Part shown: positions 53,130 through 61,293 of the stretch, piece by piece
Layout of the letters: every line of letters starts with the position of its first letter
How positions within the stretch are numbered: the stretch's first letter is position 1
Source of the DNA: an uncultured Lachnospiraceae bacterium
GTDB taxonomy: Bacteria; Bacillota; Clostridia; Lachnospirales; Lachnospiraceae
Assembly: GCA_934343915.1 (NCBI GenBank)
Contig: CAKRIL010000014.1
Location: forward strand, 1-64,000
DNA length: 64,000 bases
Reading direction: 5' to 3'
The notes under the pieces: generated by a model
Seen by the model: the letters and a program-made list of their open reading frames with translations, nothing else
Database searches by the model: none
Told to the model about the DNA's origin: nothing
Translations under genes and position numbers: made by a program

Positions 53130-53811
53130 ATTTTATTCGTATCCTTTCTGTTGCTTCACCTGGATTTTTTATTTTGGAAAGATATGCTGCGGCATTGTCT
53201 TTTCGATCTATTTTTGCGGAAAATGATGCAAGAGTACATAGAATATCTTCATTTCCCGGATCAAGCGACTCCATAAAAGAAAGAATATGAAATGCGTATG
53301 TCAACATAGACTTATTGGTGAATAAAACTGCCAGTTCCGTCAACAGATTACTTGTAAAAGAGGATGTTTCTATTACTTTCATAATAAAATACGGCGAGAT
53401 TTTATAGGTGTCAATAAAGTGAAGTAAAAAATCTTTTGCAGACTCATCTTGGGCAAGTTCAATACGCCATAATATAAATTTGCACTGTTCTATCAGCAGT
53501 ATGTGATCGTTGATATTATCTGCTATATCCAGTATGGTCTGTTTATATCCTGCGTTGTGCTCGGATTTATATATTTGTATAATAAGAAACATATATGCAT
53601 ACTCGGGAACGTTGTGGAATTTTTGAAAATAGTTTGTATCATCGTATGCGTTTACAAGCTTAAGTTTTGCATCATCTGAAGCGGATTTTAATTGTGTAGA
53701 AACATAGTCATGAAACTTTGGATATTCGAGGTCTATTTCCTTGTATTGATTCAAAAAATTTTTTTCATAATCCAGAGCATATGCTTCGCTTGTTTTGTCG
53801 ATTTCAGGCAT
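53119..53811 (-). CDS. Helical protein of unknown family with TPR-like end, copy A
   Basis: A 230-residue protein paralogous to the one at 51900. It shares an N-terminus PEIDKTSEAYALDYEKNF, NVPEYAYMFLIIQIYKSEHN, QCKFILWRIELAQDESAKDF and the ending ERIRIKYGL. The extra segment (YAFHILSFMESLDPGNEDIL, then LASFSAKIDRKDNAAAYLSK) looks like a TPR pair. The start is ATG at 53811, eight bases after CGGAGG, which aligns with copy B; an in-frame Met 11 codons earlier does not. A hairpin with short T-run separates it from the small gene upstream. Confidence 0.68.
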   Translation of the reverse strand: MPEIDKTSEAYALDYEKNFLNQYKEIDLEYPKFHDYVSTQLKSASDDAKLKLVNAYDDTNYFQKFHNVPEYAYMFLIIQIYKSEHNAGYKQTILDIADNINDHILLIEQCKFILWRIELAQDESAKDFLLHFIDTYKISPYFIMKVIETSSFTSNLLTELAVLFTNKSMLTYAFHILSFMESLDPGNEDILCTLASFSAKIDRKDNAAAYLSKIKNPGEATERIRIKYGL

Positions 53812-53831
53812 TTGAATTTCCTCCGTTTGAT

Positions 53832-53876
53832 AAAAAATCTTCACAGTATTGATATATTCAATAGAGTGAAGATTTT
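53832..53876 (-). terminator. Partial terminator after the small sigma-28-linked gene
   Basis: On the minus strand, AAAATCTTCAC pairs with GTGAAGATTTT (11 bases) around a long A/T loop, and two more T follow before the ribosome site of the next gene. It probably ends most transcripts of the small gene and lets some pass into the glycosyltransferase module. Confidence 0.6.
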
Positions 53877-53882
53877 GGGTAT

Positions 53883-54248
53883 TTATGCAACAAATGTCTT
53901 TGCAGCGTCTTCTAATTCATTAAGAAATGTCATTAATGAACCTGTAAGAAGTTCAGCTTGTGCGATTGAGTCTCCTTTTTTGTAAGCTGAACTGAACTCG
54001 TTGCAAGCTCTATTGATAACTTCTTTATCAAAGCCATTTGACTTCTCCTTAAGAAGGGAGCTTATTCTATTATATACTTCAATAACCCAGTTAAGTCCAT
54101 CGATAACCTTCTTAAGATACTCGTTGGTGTCGGCAAGGCGTTCTCCGCTAAGTTCCTTTGCTACGTTTTCCATTCCCTTGCGGAGCTTAGGAATATAATC
54201 AAGCATTACCTGCAATGCTTCAAGCTGTTCTCTTCTTAAATCTTCCAT
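53883..54248 (-). CDS. Small helical protein, putative flagellar chaperone or structural factor
   Basis: A 121-residue, all-helical, charged cytoplasmic-type protein (EALQVMLDYIPKLRKGMENV; GLNWVIEVYNRISSLLKE; AYKKGDSIAQAELLTGSL). I do not recognise its family. It stands directly behind a near-perfect sigma-28 -10 element, and its 3' end has its own terminator-like hairpin, so it is expected to be expressed with flagellin. Its size and helical content recall FliS/FlgN-type export chaperones. The leader has a weak ribosome site and an inverted repeat (54260-54277). Role inferred from promoter and size only. Confidence 0.6.
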   Translation of the reverse strand: MEDLRREQLEALQVMLDYIPKLRKGMENVAKELSGERLADTNEYLKKVIDGLNWVIEVYNRISSLLKEKSNGFDKEVINRACNEFSSAYKKGDSIAQAELLTGSLMTFLNELEDAAKTFVA

Positions 54249-54259
54249 GATTTACACCA

Positions 54260-54277
54260 ATTCATCAGGTGATGAAT
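54260..54277 (-). promoter_or_regulatory. Inverted repeat in the leader of the small sigma-28-linked gene
   Basis: ATTCATCA / TGATGAAT with a two-base centre, between the -10 element and the start codon. A stretch AAAGGA lies on its 5' side and only a weak GGTG on its 3' side, so folding might bring the better ribosome site near the ATG or regulate translation. Confidence 0.4.
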
Positions 54278-54300
54278 CCTTTCTTTTAATCTATAATCAT

Positions 54301-54328
54301 ATATCGGCATACATCGGATTTCGAGTTA
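54301..54328 (-). promoter_or_regulatory. Sigma-28 promoter on the minus strand
   Basis: Reading the minus strand: TAAC, 16 bases, then GCCGATAT, a perfect match to the sigma-28 -10 consensus with the spacing seen at flaG. The TAAC overlaps the stop codon region of the upstream GT4-GT2 gene. The first ATG downstream lies about 53 bases away, at the small helical gene. Confidence 0.8.
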
Positions 54329-56431
54329 GCTGTTTTGTTCAAAAACTTTTTTTAAGTCATCGCTCGGAATATCATGAGTTAATATACTTCGACATATTTG
54401 GGTTATGCTCGAATCTGACGATGTAATAAAGTGATTATTCGTAATATCGGGAAAACGTGTCAGGAGTTCATTTTTTGCAAGCTGTATATTTTCGTAAGAG
54501 TACAATTCGGGATGTAAACTCATGCGCCATAGAAGCTCCTCAAATGCCTTCTTATAGTGCATAAACGCATACTCATCATAGCAATCTGAATACCAATCAT
54601 GCTCTTTAAGGAAATCTGAGGACATATTCTGCATGGTCATGGTATTCATATAATAATCCTTCAATTTATCACTCAACATGGTGCCGTTGTCGTTGCCATA
54701 GTAAAAATAGTAGTTGGCAGGCAATAACAGATATGACCTCATGTGATACATGCATTCTGTTGAGAACAGAATATCTTCCATAAAAATATTTTCCGGAAAC
54801 CTGATATTGTTATCCACAAGAAAACTACGCTTATAGAGTCGCCCCCAGGGACTGGTCTTCCAGTAGCGGTTTAAAATATAGTAACGCTTATCGTCAGGGT
54901 TATCCATATGGAGCAGCGTGAGCTTGCCGCTGGCAGTCGCATTAGGAACACCGTCACGGTCGTAAAAGAGTGTATATCCGCATTCCGTTATGTCACAGTC
55001 ATCGAGCTTGGCATACCGATATAGCTGTTCGAGCATGTTAGCATCAATACAATCGTCGGAGTCTACATAGGTTATGTAATCACCTGTGGAGTAGGTGAGC
55101 GCAAGATTGCGTGCAAAGCCCTGTTTCATGTTCTGCTCTAACGGTATAATTATGAACATGTCGGGATATTGATGTTCGTATTCCTCAAGAATCGACAGTG
55201 TATTGTCGTTTGAACAGTCATCAACACAGATTATCTCGAACTTTACACCTGTAATTGTCTGTGACAGTATACTGTCAAGGCACCGCTTAAGATATTTTTC
55301 AACATCATGGCATGGTATAATGATGGATATTGTGTCCAAAACATCGATAAGAGCATCTTTGAATGTGGCAAGTGCAATATTGCTCTTATAGCTGTGTATA
55401 CTGTCGATGCATTTCTGAGGTGCGATGTCAGGAAGCGTATTGTCAGAAATCCACCCCAGTATTCGGGCAAGCGCATCTGAATCTCTTATAGGATACAGCC
55501 AGCCGTTCTGTCCGGGAGTGATCAGCTCCGTGATGCCATCAACGGGTGTTGACAGAACCGGTATACCGTTCGCGAGGCTCTCGATTGCACACAGAGGGCT
55601 GCCTTCATATTCCGATGCCAGGACGCTTGCGGTTACATTACTGCAATCTGACCATGGCGAACTCTGCCAGCCGGGAAAGGATACGAAGTCGTCAAGCTGC
55701 AGCTCGTTGGTAAGCTGCTTAAGCTTGTCAAGCTCTTCTCCGGTTCCGATTATGCGGAGCTTCCATGGAAGGTCGGGGTGATCCTCGTTGACAATGCCTA
55801 TAGCCTGTATGATGGTTTCGACGTGTTTTTCTGCCGACAATCTTCCGACGAACTGAAGGGTGCGTTCAGACTTGTGATATTCAGCTTGCGGGGTATATTT
55901 CTCGGTGAATACAGGGTTATGAACGACGTATACCCGGGCAGAAGGATTGTCTGCCAATATTATGTCTGCTGCCTTCTGTGATATGCACAGATGAGCGTCG
56001 GCATATCTTAGGCATTCTATGCCGCCGGCACCGTAACGGTCGTATTCATATAATGGTCCGTGCAGCCAGGAGAGTATTTTACATGGGACTGTCGATGCTG
56101 CTAATGCCTTTTTGGCGGTCATTACAAGGTACGGCCATGTGGTGGCAATGACAATATTGGGAACACCATACTGGCTTAAAAAGTTGGCATACAGCCCAGA
56201 GAGAAAGTCGAGAGTGGGAGCCTTTTTACCTATGAGTACAGGGTATACTTCAAGCTCAGGGTCGAACCACCGGTTGCCGTCGGACAGAAGCTGTACAATC
56301 CGGACATGAAAACCATTATGATTAAGGTATTTCCCTACGGCATTGATGACATTTTCAACGCCTCCGGCACCTGCGACCGGAACGAGAATATCTATTAATA
56401 TAGGATTGATGGTATGCATGTTATTCTTCAT
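54326..56431 (-). CDS. GT4-GT2 bifunctional glycosyltransferase
   Basis: A 701-residue fusion of two transferases. Residues about 10-365 are GT-B family 4, with LVPVAGAGGVENVINAVGKY, LQFVGRLSAEKHVETIIQAI and EYEGSPLCAIESLANGIPVL. Residues about 370-620 are GT-A family 2, with ISIIIPCHDVEKYLKRCLDS, CVDDCSNDNTLSILEEYE and ITYVDSDDCIDANMLEQL. Each half keeps its catalytic motif, so it may add two sugars in turn. The base composition is less A/T-rich than that of the plus-strand glycan genes. It ends at the sigma-28 promoter of the next gene. Confidence 0.88.
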   Translation of the reverse strand: MKNNMHTINPILIDILVPVAGAGGVENVINAVGKYLNHNGFHVRIVQLLSDGNRWFDPELEVYPVLIGKKAPTLDFLSGLYANFLSQYGVPNIVIATTWPYLVMTAKKALAASTVPCKILSWLHGPLYEYDRYGAGGIECLRYADAHLCISQKAADIILADNPSARVYVVHNPVFTEKYTPQAEYHKSERTLQFVGRLSAEKHVETIIQAIGIVNEDHPDLPWKLRIIGTGEELDKLKQLTNELQLDDFVSFPGWQSSPWSDCSNVTASVLASEYEGSPLCAIESLANGIPVLSTPVDGITELITPGQNGWLYPIRDSDALARILGWISDNTLPDIAPQKCIDSIHSYKSNIALATFKDALIDVLDTISIIIPCHDVEKYLKRCLDSILSQTITGVKFEIICVDDCSNDNTLSILEEYEHQYPDMFIIIPLEQNMKQGFARNLALTYSTGDYITYVDSDDCIDANMLEQLYRYAKLDDCDITECGYTLFYDRDGVPNATASGKLTLLHMDNPDDKRYYILNRYWKTSPWGRLYKRSFLVDNNIRFPENIFMEDILFSTECMYHMRSYLLLPANYYFYYGNDNGTMLSDKLKDYYMNTMTMQNMSSDFLKEHDWYSDCYDEYAFMHYKKAFEELLWRMSLHPELYSYENIQLAKNELLTRFPDITNNHFITSSDSSITQICRSILTHDIPSDDLKKVFEQNS

Positions 56432-56441
56432 TTAGTATGTG

Positions 56442-57179
56442 TTACCTCTCAATAATATAATAATATTGTGTTGTCTCACTTCTGTTATTCAGTTCTTTTT
56501 CGCTGAATAATAGTCCTTCTCTTTTTATGGAGAATCCTTTGCTTGATAAGCTTTTAGCGAAGAATTGATTAAGCTCATTACGGGTTCGATATATTGCGTT
56601 ATAGTTATCGGCTAATTCTTCTGAATAAAAATCTTTCAGAGTCAGACGGTCTTCTATACCTATCGGCTCTCGGATGCATATGGTGGCATGTTCGGCGCAG
56701 CATTGTTCTACCTGCTGCAATAAGATATCTACATCATTATCATTCAGATACATTAAGATGCCTATAAGGAGTACCTTGTTAAAGCATTCTTTTTTGTTTT
56801 CTGACATAATTGTATTTAACTGTAATGCAGAACCGACATAAAAGTTAAAATTTTCCTTATTATTTCGCTCATTAGCAATCTGTATCAATTCAGGACTGAA
56901 ATCTATGCCGCAATATTCTGCAATATCACCCGATAGTGCATCCGCCCATCGGCCGATGCCGCATGCAATATCCAACACCTTAGATTCTGTATCAAGTCCC
57001 AGATAAGGTATCAGCTTCTTTATTTCGTGCTCATTGCGCTCACGAACCAGTTCAGCATTGTTGTCCTGGTACATCGTAACTGAGTAGGGATTATTTTTCT
57101 GGAATTTATCTGCCCTGTGTTGAAAGAAGTCCTTTGTTTTATTGTAATCAATGTCGGTGTGTCGTTTTTTAACTCTCAT
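56442..57179 (-). CDS. Class I SAM-dependent methyltransferase
   Basis: A 245-residue methyltransferase with VLDIACGIGRWADALSGDIA, YCGIDFSPELIQIANERN and FNKVLLIGILMYLNDNDVDI, the ordinary motif order. The first 75 residues form a helical lead region (FFQHRADKFQKNNPYSVTMY). It lies 16 bases after the CDP-polyol transferase gene and 10 bases before the GT4-GT2 fusion, in one operon. It probably methylates a glycan residue or caps a polymer; the substrate is unknown. Confidence 0.82.
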   Translation of the reverse strand: MRVKKRHTDIDYNKTKDFFQHRADKFQKNNPYSVTMYQDNNAELVRERNEHEIKKLIPYLGLDTESKVLDIACGIGRWADALSGDIAEYCGIDFSPELIQIANERNNKENFNFYVGSALQLNTIMSENKKECFNKVLLIGILMYLNDNDVDILLQQVEQCCAEHATICIREPIGIEDRLTLKDFYSEELADNYNAIYRTRNELNQFFAKSLSSKGFSIKREGLLFSEKELNNRSETTQYYYIIER

Positions 57180-57195
57180 ATTATGTTATTCTTTC

Positions 57196-58899
57196 TTACT
57201 GTACTTTTTTTATTGCGTCATCAATATATTCATATATATATTCGCTTGCCGGCATTCCGTTGATTTTGTAATAATCAAGGTATTTCTCAAAAAAGGCTTC
57301 GCGTTCTTTAAGCATATAATCATCATTTTGAATAACCGTATTTTCCACAAAACGCTTAATTGCGTTAAAGTCTCCACCATCGGCTGTGTACAATATCTTT
57401 GCCAATTCGCTTCCGAAATCATTGAAGGTATTGCGTTCTCTGGTCAGAAAGAGCATAGGCTTGTGCACATACAGGTATTCGCCTAAAAATGAAATGCTGT
57501 CCAGAATCATAGCGTCAGATGATTTAAATATATCGCAGTAGGTTCCGCTTTCAATTACCTTGGCATTGGGAAGCCGGTTCCACATATCGAGATATTCGTC
57601 ATATTCCTGTTCGGATTGAAATAATCCTTGCGCCACGGAGCCGGCTCTGAGCATAGGATGAGGTCTTAAAACCCATGATATTGCAGTGGCAGTATCTTTT
57701 GCATAATTATACATCTGCATATATGTCTTATCAAAATTCCCAAAGCCTGCGGCACCGTCTCGGATTGACCAGTGCGGCGCATAGATAATTCTTTTTACGT
57801 TCTGTTTATCGACATCGGGTGCCATTTTCCATATATCACGTTCAGGCTCCGGTTCGTCACGGTAAAAGCTGTCCATTCTGACAAAACCACTGGAAACTAC
57901 ATTGAAATCCCCTATATCAGAATATTTTTCAGCCATTTCCTTATGGCAGGCTGTTTCACAGAATATTTTCCAGTAAAGAGCATGTGATAATTGGTTGAAC
58001 TGTCCGGAGACATTGCCATATATCATCATGCCGTATGGTATGTATACATTCAATATACTTAATGGGAAATTAAGTATATTGCTTGTACCGATAAATGCCG
58101 TATAATACGGATTGAGATGAAATACGATATCAGGGCTGCCGATTTCCTTCCAGCTTTTAATTCTGTCCTGATATTGGTCATACAGGCCGATTGTATTAAA
58201 ACCTCTTTCCGTAAAATATGCAATGGTCTTATTATATGTATCAAAAATAGTCTGCTGCGTGCCTACGAAGAACGGAGCGACTGTAACCACAACTTCGCAA
58301 TCGGGACGTGCGGCATATAGCTTATATACTTCTTCACAGCTCCATTCAGCACTGTCTTTTACAAAAAATGCTATTTTCTTCTTATTCTGTCGCGCTATTC
58401 TTCTCAGATTGGTATCATATACACAGGATGAAATTTCCTTGAATAACTCAATGCTTCCCTTTTCCTTTACAAGTGCGAGCGCGTGGTATGTGTGCTCATC
58501 TAAGAATGCATCATCCATGCTGTGGCTCTTATATCGCTGCACAATATTATCGAACAATCTGTTGTCTTCCTTTGCATCTTCAAGCTGCTTGGAAATATCA
58601 GAATATTTTTTATCATTATAACTGTCTTTTTCGTATTCGTACTGCATCCAGTCAGCCATCATATCAAGCATATAACAGCATTCAGCTTTTTGACCGTTTG
58701 CAATCATGTATTTAATCAAGTCGCCGTACTGCAGGGATATATTTTCGGAAAGTGGTGCATTATCCCGGTAATTTAAGGCATAATGCAGTGCTTCGGTTAT
58801 ATCTGATACAGGACAGTCTTCCATAGAAAGCTGTTCCTGCTCTATCATAGCGGCAATCCTCTTGATTGTCATAATCATCTGATTCTGTTCGTCTGTCAC
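57196..58899 (-). CDS. CDP-glycerol/ribitol phosphotransferase family protein (TagF/TarL-like)
   Basis: A 567-residue protein. Its C-terminal two-thirds match the Glyphos_transf fold (PF04464): KKIAFFVKDSAEWSCEEVYK, KRIIYAPHWSIRDGAAGFGN, WVLRPHPMLRAG and FKSSDAMILDSISFLGEYLY. The last is the family site where Ser/Asp residues bind the CDP-polyol. The N-terminal 190 residues are helical and unfamiliar. The family moves glycerol- or ribitol-phosphate; CDP-ribitol from tarI-tarJ is a possible donor. The start is GTG at 58899, six bases after GAGGT; an ATG five codons upstream has no ribosome site. First gene of the minus operon. Confidence 0.82.
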   Translation of the reverse strand: MTDEQNQMIMTIKRIAAMIEQEQLSMEDCPVSDITEALHYALNYRDNAPLSENISLQYGDLIKYMIANGQKAECCYMLDMMADWMQYEYEKDSYNDKKYSDISKQLEDAKEDNRLFDNIVQRYKSHSMDDAFLDEHTYHALALVKEKGSIELFKEISSCVYDTNLRRIARQNKKKIAFFVKDSAEWSCEEVYKLYAARPDCEVVVTVAPFFVGTQQTIFDTYNKTIAYFTERGFNTIGLYDQYQDRIKSWKEIGSPDIVFHLNPYYTAFIGTSNILNFPLSILNVYIPYGMMIYGNVSGQFNQLSHALYWKIFCETACHKEMAEKYSDIGDFNVVSSGFVRMDSFYRDEPEPERDIWKMAPDVDKQNVKRIIYAPHWSIRDGAAGFGNFDKTYMQMYNYAKDTATAISWVLRPHPMLRAGSVAQGLFQSEQEYDEYLDMWNRLPNAKVIESGTYCDIFKSSDAMILDSISFLGEYLYVHKPMLFLTRERNTFNDFGSELAKILYTADGGDFNAIKRFVENTVIQNDDYMLKEREAFFEKYLDYYKINGMPASEYIYEYIDDAIKKVQ

Positions 58900-58931
58900 G
58901 TTGCTACCTCGCATTTTTGAATATATTAATA

Positions 58932-58960
58932 TTTTATCATTGTGTGGGTTAAAAGCAATA
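58932..58960 (-). promoter_or_regulatory. Candidate sigma-A promoter of the minus-strand glycan operon
   Basis: On the minus strand TTGCTT, 16 bases, then TAAAAT, about 35 bases before the GTG start. Moderate matches; no sigma-28 pattern is seen here. Confidence 0.4.
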
Positions 58961-59026
58961 TTTTTCTGTTTATTATTGCCTTATTTTAAAACCATTTATT
59001 TTCCGTAAAAAAATTACGGCTATATA

Positions 59027-59055
59027 TTGATTTACCACATCAATGTGGATATACT
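59027..59055 (+). promoter_or_regulatory. Promoter with dyad in the spacer before the ATPase/Toprim pair
   Basis: TTGATT, exactly 17 bases, then TATACT: a good sigma-A pattern 32 bases before the ATPase start. The spacer contains CCACAT-CA-ATGTGG (59035-59048), a perfect six-base dyad located where a repressor could block RNA polymerase. A further inverted repeat, CCGTAA/TTACGG, sits at 59003-59019. Confidence 0.6.
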
Positions 59056-59087
59056 ATTAATTATAAAGAATTCAATGGGGGTGCAGA

Positions 59088-60251
59088 ATGTTAAAAAAAT
59101 TTTATGTGCGCAATTATAAGAATTTTAAGGATACATTAGTGGTAGACTTTAGCAAGGTTGGGGGGTATCAGTTTAACACTGAATGTATAACTAACAACAC
59201 AATCGGTAAGAGCATAATTTATGGAAGAAATGCGACAGGTAAGACCAATCTTGGAAGGGCACTTATGGATATTAAGTTCGTAATAAGTAATTCTCCGGGA
59301 TTGAGAGATCAGGAATATATATTGAATGCTGATTCAGAGGAGACAAGTGCAGTATTCCATTATGAATTTCTGTTTAATAATGTTGAAATTATGTATGAGT
59401 ATAGCCGCAAGCTTAATTTTAATTTTGGTAAAGAGATGTTAATTATAGATGGGAAGAAGGCTTTTGAATTAGATTATGATCAAAAAAAATTTATAGCTTG
59501 TGATTTGAATGTATTGGGAATTGAGTCCTTGCAATTAGACAGATACATGGAAGTGCTTGAACATGATGTTGAGAATGTTGAAAATGAGGAAAATATACAA
59601 TTTTCATTTGCAAGATTTATTCTTAATAATTCACCTTTAATGCCGGATTCGCCACTGAGAATGATGGAAAACTTTGTGAGAGGAATGAGCTTTATAGGTG
59701 TAAACAGCCAGGTCTCAACGACACAGTTTCAGACTAAGCTTTTGTCAGCCTTTACACGTTATATTGATGCTGCGGATAATTTGATGGATTTTCAACATTT
59801 TCTTAATATTATGGGTGTTGATTGTGAATTGAATATTAAAGAGCTTCCTGACGGAAACCGTGAGTTGTATTTCAATCATGATAAGCAATTACCATTTTGG
59901 AAGACAGCATCCAGCGGAACGAGGGCATTAACGAATCTGTATTGCAGATTTATTTTTATGAATAGTAAGGTTCCGTTTGTTTTCCTGGATGAGTTCGATG
60001 CCTTTTTTCATTATGAAATGTCGGAAAATATTGTTAATTATTTTAAAAAGTATTGCCCTGAAAGCCAGGTTGTAATGACAACCCATAACACAAACCTTAT
60101 GACCAATCATATTGTAAGACCTGATTGTGTATTTATCCTCTCTACATCCGGACAACTTACAGCATTGTGTGATGCGACAGAGAGAGAACTTCGTGAAGGG
60201 CATAATTTGGAGAAATTGTATATTGGGGGTGAATTCGAAAAATATGAATAA
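59088..60251 (+). CDS. AAA-family ATPase (AAA15/OLD-like), candidate defence protein
   Basis: A 387-residue ABC-type ATPase of the AAA15/OLD-like group. The N-terminal strand KKFYVRNYKNFKDTLVVDFS is followed by Walker A YGRNATGKTNLGRALMDI. A helical insert lies between about residues 100 and 270. The C-terminal part has a signature-like FWKTASSGTRALTNLYCRF, Walker B VPFVFLDEFDAFFHY, and the switch VVMTTHNTNLMTNH. Such ATPases pair with Toprim or nuclease proteins in anti-phage modules (OLD, Gabija, PARIS, AbiL). Its end overlaps the Toprim gene by eight bases. Exact family not assigned. Confidence 0.8.
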   Translation: MLKKFYVRNYKNFKDTLVVDFSKVGGYQFNTECITNNTIGKSIIYGRNATGKTNLGRALMDIKFVISNSPGLRDQEYILNADSEETSAVFHYEFLFNNVEIMYEYSRKLNFNFGKEMLIIDGKKAFELDYDQKKFIACDLNVLGIESLQLDRYMEVLEHDVENVENEENIQFSFARFILNNSPLMPDSPLRMMENFVRGMSFIGVNSQVSTTQFQTKLLSAFTRYIDAADNLMDFQHFLNIMGVDCELNIKELPDGNRELYFNHDKQLPFWKTASSGTRALTNLYCRFIFMNSKVPFVFLDEFDAFFHYEMSENIVNYFKKYCPESQVVMTTHNTNLMTNHIVRPDCVFILSTSGQLTALCDATERELREGHNLEKLYIGGEFEKYE

Positions 60252-61293
60252 AGATTTTGGGGTGAGGGATAGAAATAAGACTTTGGTTGTTGTGGAAGGG
60301 AAACATGAGAAAGAGAATATGATAAAAATAATTTTTAGTGTGTTTCCCGAAATTTCGATAAGTTACGACAACATAATTATTTTTGATGCAGATGTGTACG
60401 ATTTATATAAGAGTATTGTAGATGAATATGGGGAGGACTGGGATACATATGACTTGGAGATTGATATTCCGTATCTAATCAGCAGCCGAAAAGGTTATAA
60501 TGAAAAATTGGATAAGCGTAATTTTACTAACATTATTCTTATTTTTGATTATGAACGACATGATACATCGTTCAGTTTTGAGAAAATTACAAGACTGCAG
60601 AAACATTTTAACAACATATCGGAAGATGGCATATTATATATTAACTATCCAATGGTGGAATCCTATCTCGATATGCCTATTATTCCTGATGACGAATACA
60701 TTGACAGACAGGTTTCAGTGGCAATGAGACCGGGAGAGGTGTATAAGAAAGCTGTCTATGGATATTCTGCATTTTGGAAGGCTTGTCAGGTATATATGAA
60801 GCTCACCAACATAATTCACGAGCATATTAGGTCATTAAATAATATGCAGTATGATGAAATAATTTATAGAATTATGAATATAGCATATGATGGTATGACA
60901 AGAGAAGGCATTGAAAATCATTTGAAGCAGTATAATGATGATGCTGATGTAAATATATATTTAAAAAATTATATTTTTAATATTATGAAAAAGGTTAATA
61001 TGCCTGATAACTGCATTAATTATTGGAGTATGGTAAGATTCTATATTCTGTATATAGTTATGCAAAATATTGTTAAAGCATATAAGATTCAGACTGATTA
61101 TATAGAAAATGATTTAAAATGTTCGTCTGAAATTTATTCTGAAATTGATTTTTCTAAGATTTTGTTAAAGCAAAATATATTAAGTCAAGATAATTTTAGT
61201 GGGAATATATGGATATTAAATTGCTTTATGACATTTTTGGGAGAATATAAGTTCTTTTGGAAGTGGATTAAATCGAATCAGGAGACAAAATGA
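60244..61293 (+). CDS. Toprim-like protein partner of the ATPase
   Basis: A 349-residue protein of no named family that I recognise. The N-terminus NKTLVVVEGKHEKENMIKII fits the first strand and catalytic Glu of a Toprim domain, and IILIFDYERHDTSFSFEKIT (about residue 98) fits the acidic DxE/DxD strand. The C-terminal 200 residues are helical (YWSMVRFYILYIVMQNIVKA). ATG at 60244 lies in the ATPase stop region (ATGAATAA), which means coupled translation. Toprim effectors of this kind cut DNA or RNA in defence systems. Strongly A/T-rich. The function is inferred. Confidence 0.65.
   Translation: MNKDFGVRDRNKTLVVVEGKHEKENMIKIIFSVFPEISISYDNIIIFDADVYDLYKSIVDEYGEDWDTYDLEIDIPYLISSRKGYNEKLDKRNFTNIILIFDYERHDTSFSFEKITRLQKHFNNISEDGILYINYPMVESYLDMPIIPDDEYIDRQVSVAMRPGEVYKKAVYGYSAFWKACQVYMKLTNIIHEHIRSLNNMQYDEIIYRIMNIAYDGMTREGIENHLKQYNDDADVNIYLKNYIFNIMKKVNMPDNCINYWSMVRFYILYIVMQNIVKAYKIQTDYIENDLKCSSEIYSEIDFSKILLKQNILSQDNFSGNIWILNCFMTFLGEYKFFWKWIKSNQETK

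Noticed and set aside
60244..61293. A reading from 60127 giving a 388-residue protein
   Set aside because: The extra 39 residues overlap ATPase codons in another frame, have no ribosome site, and precede the natural Toprim start.
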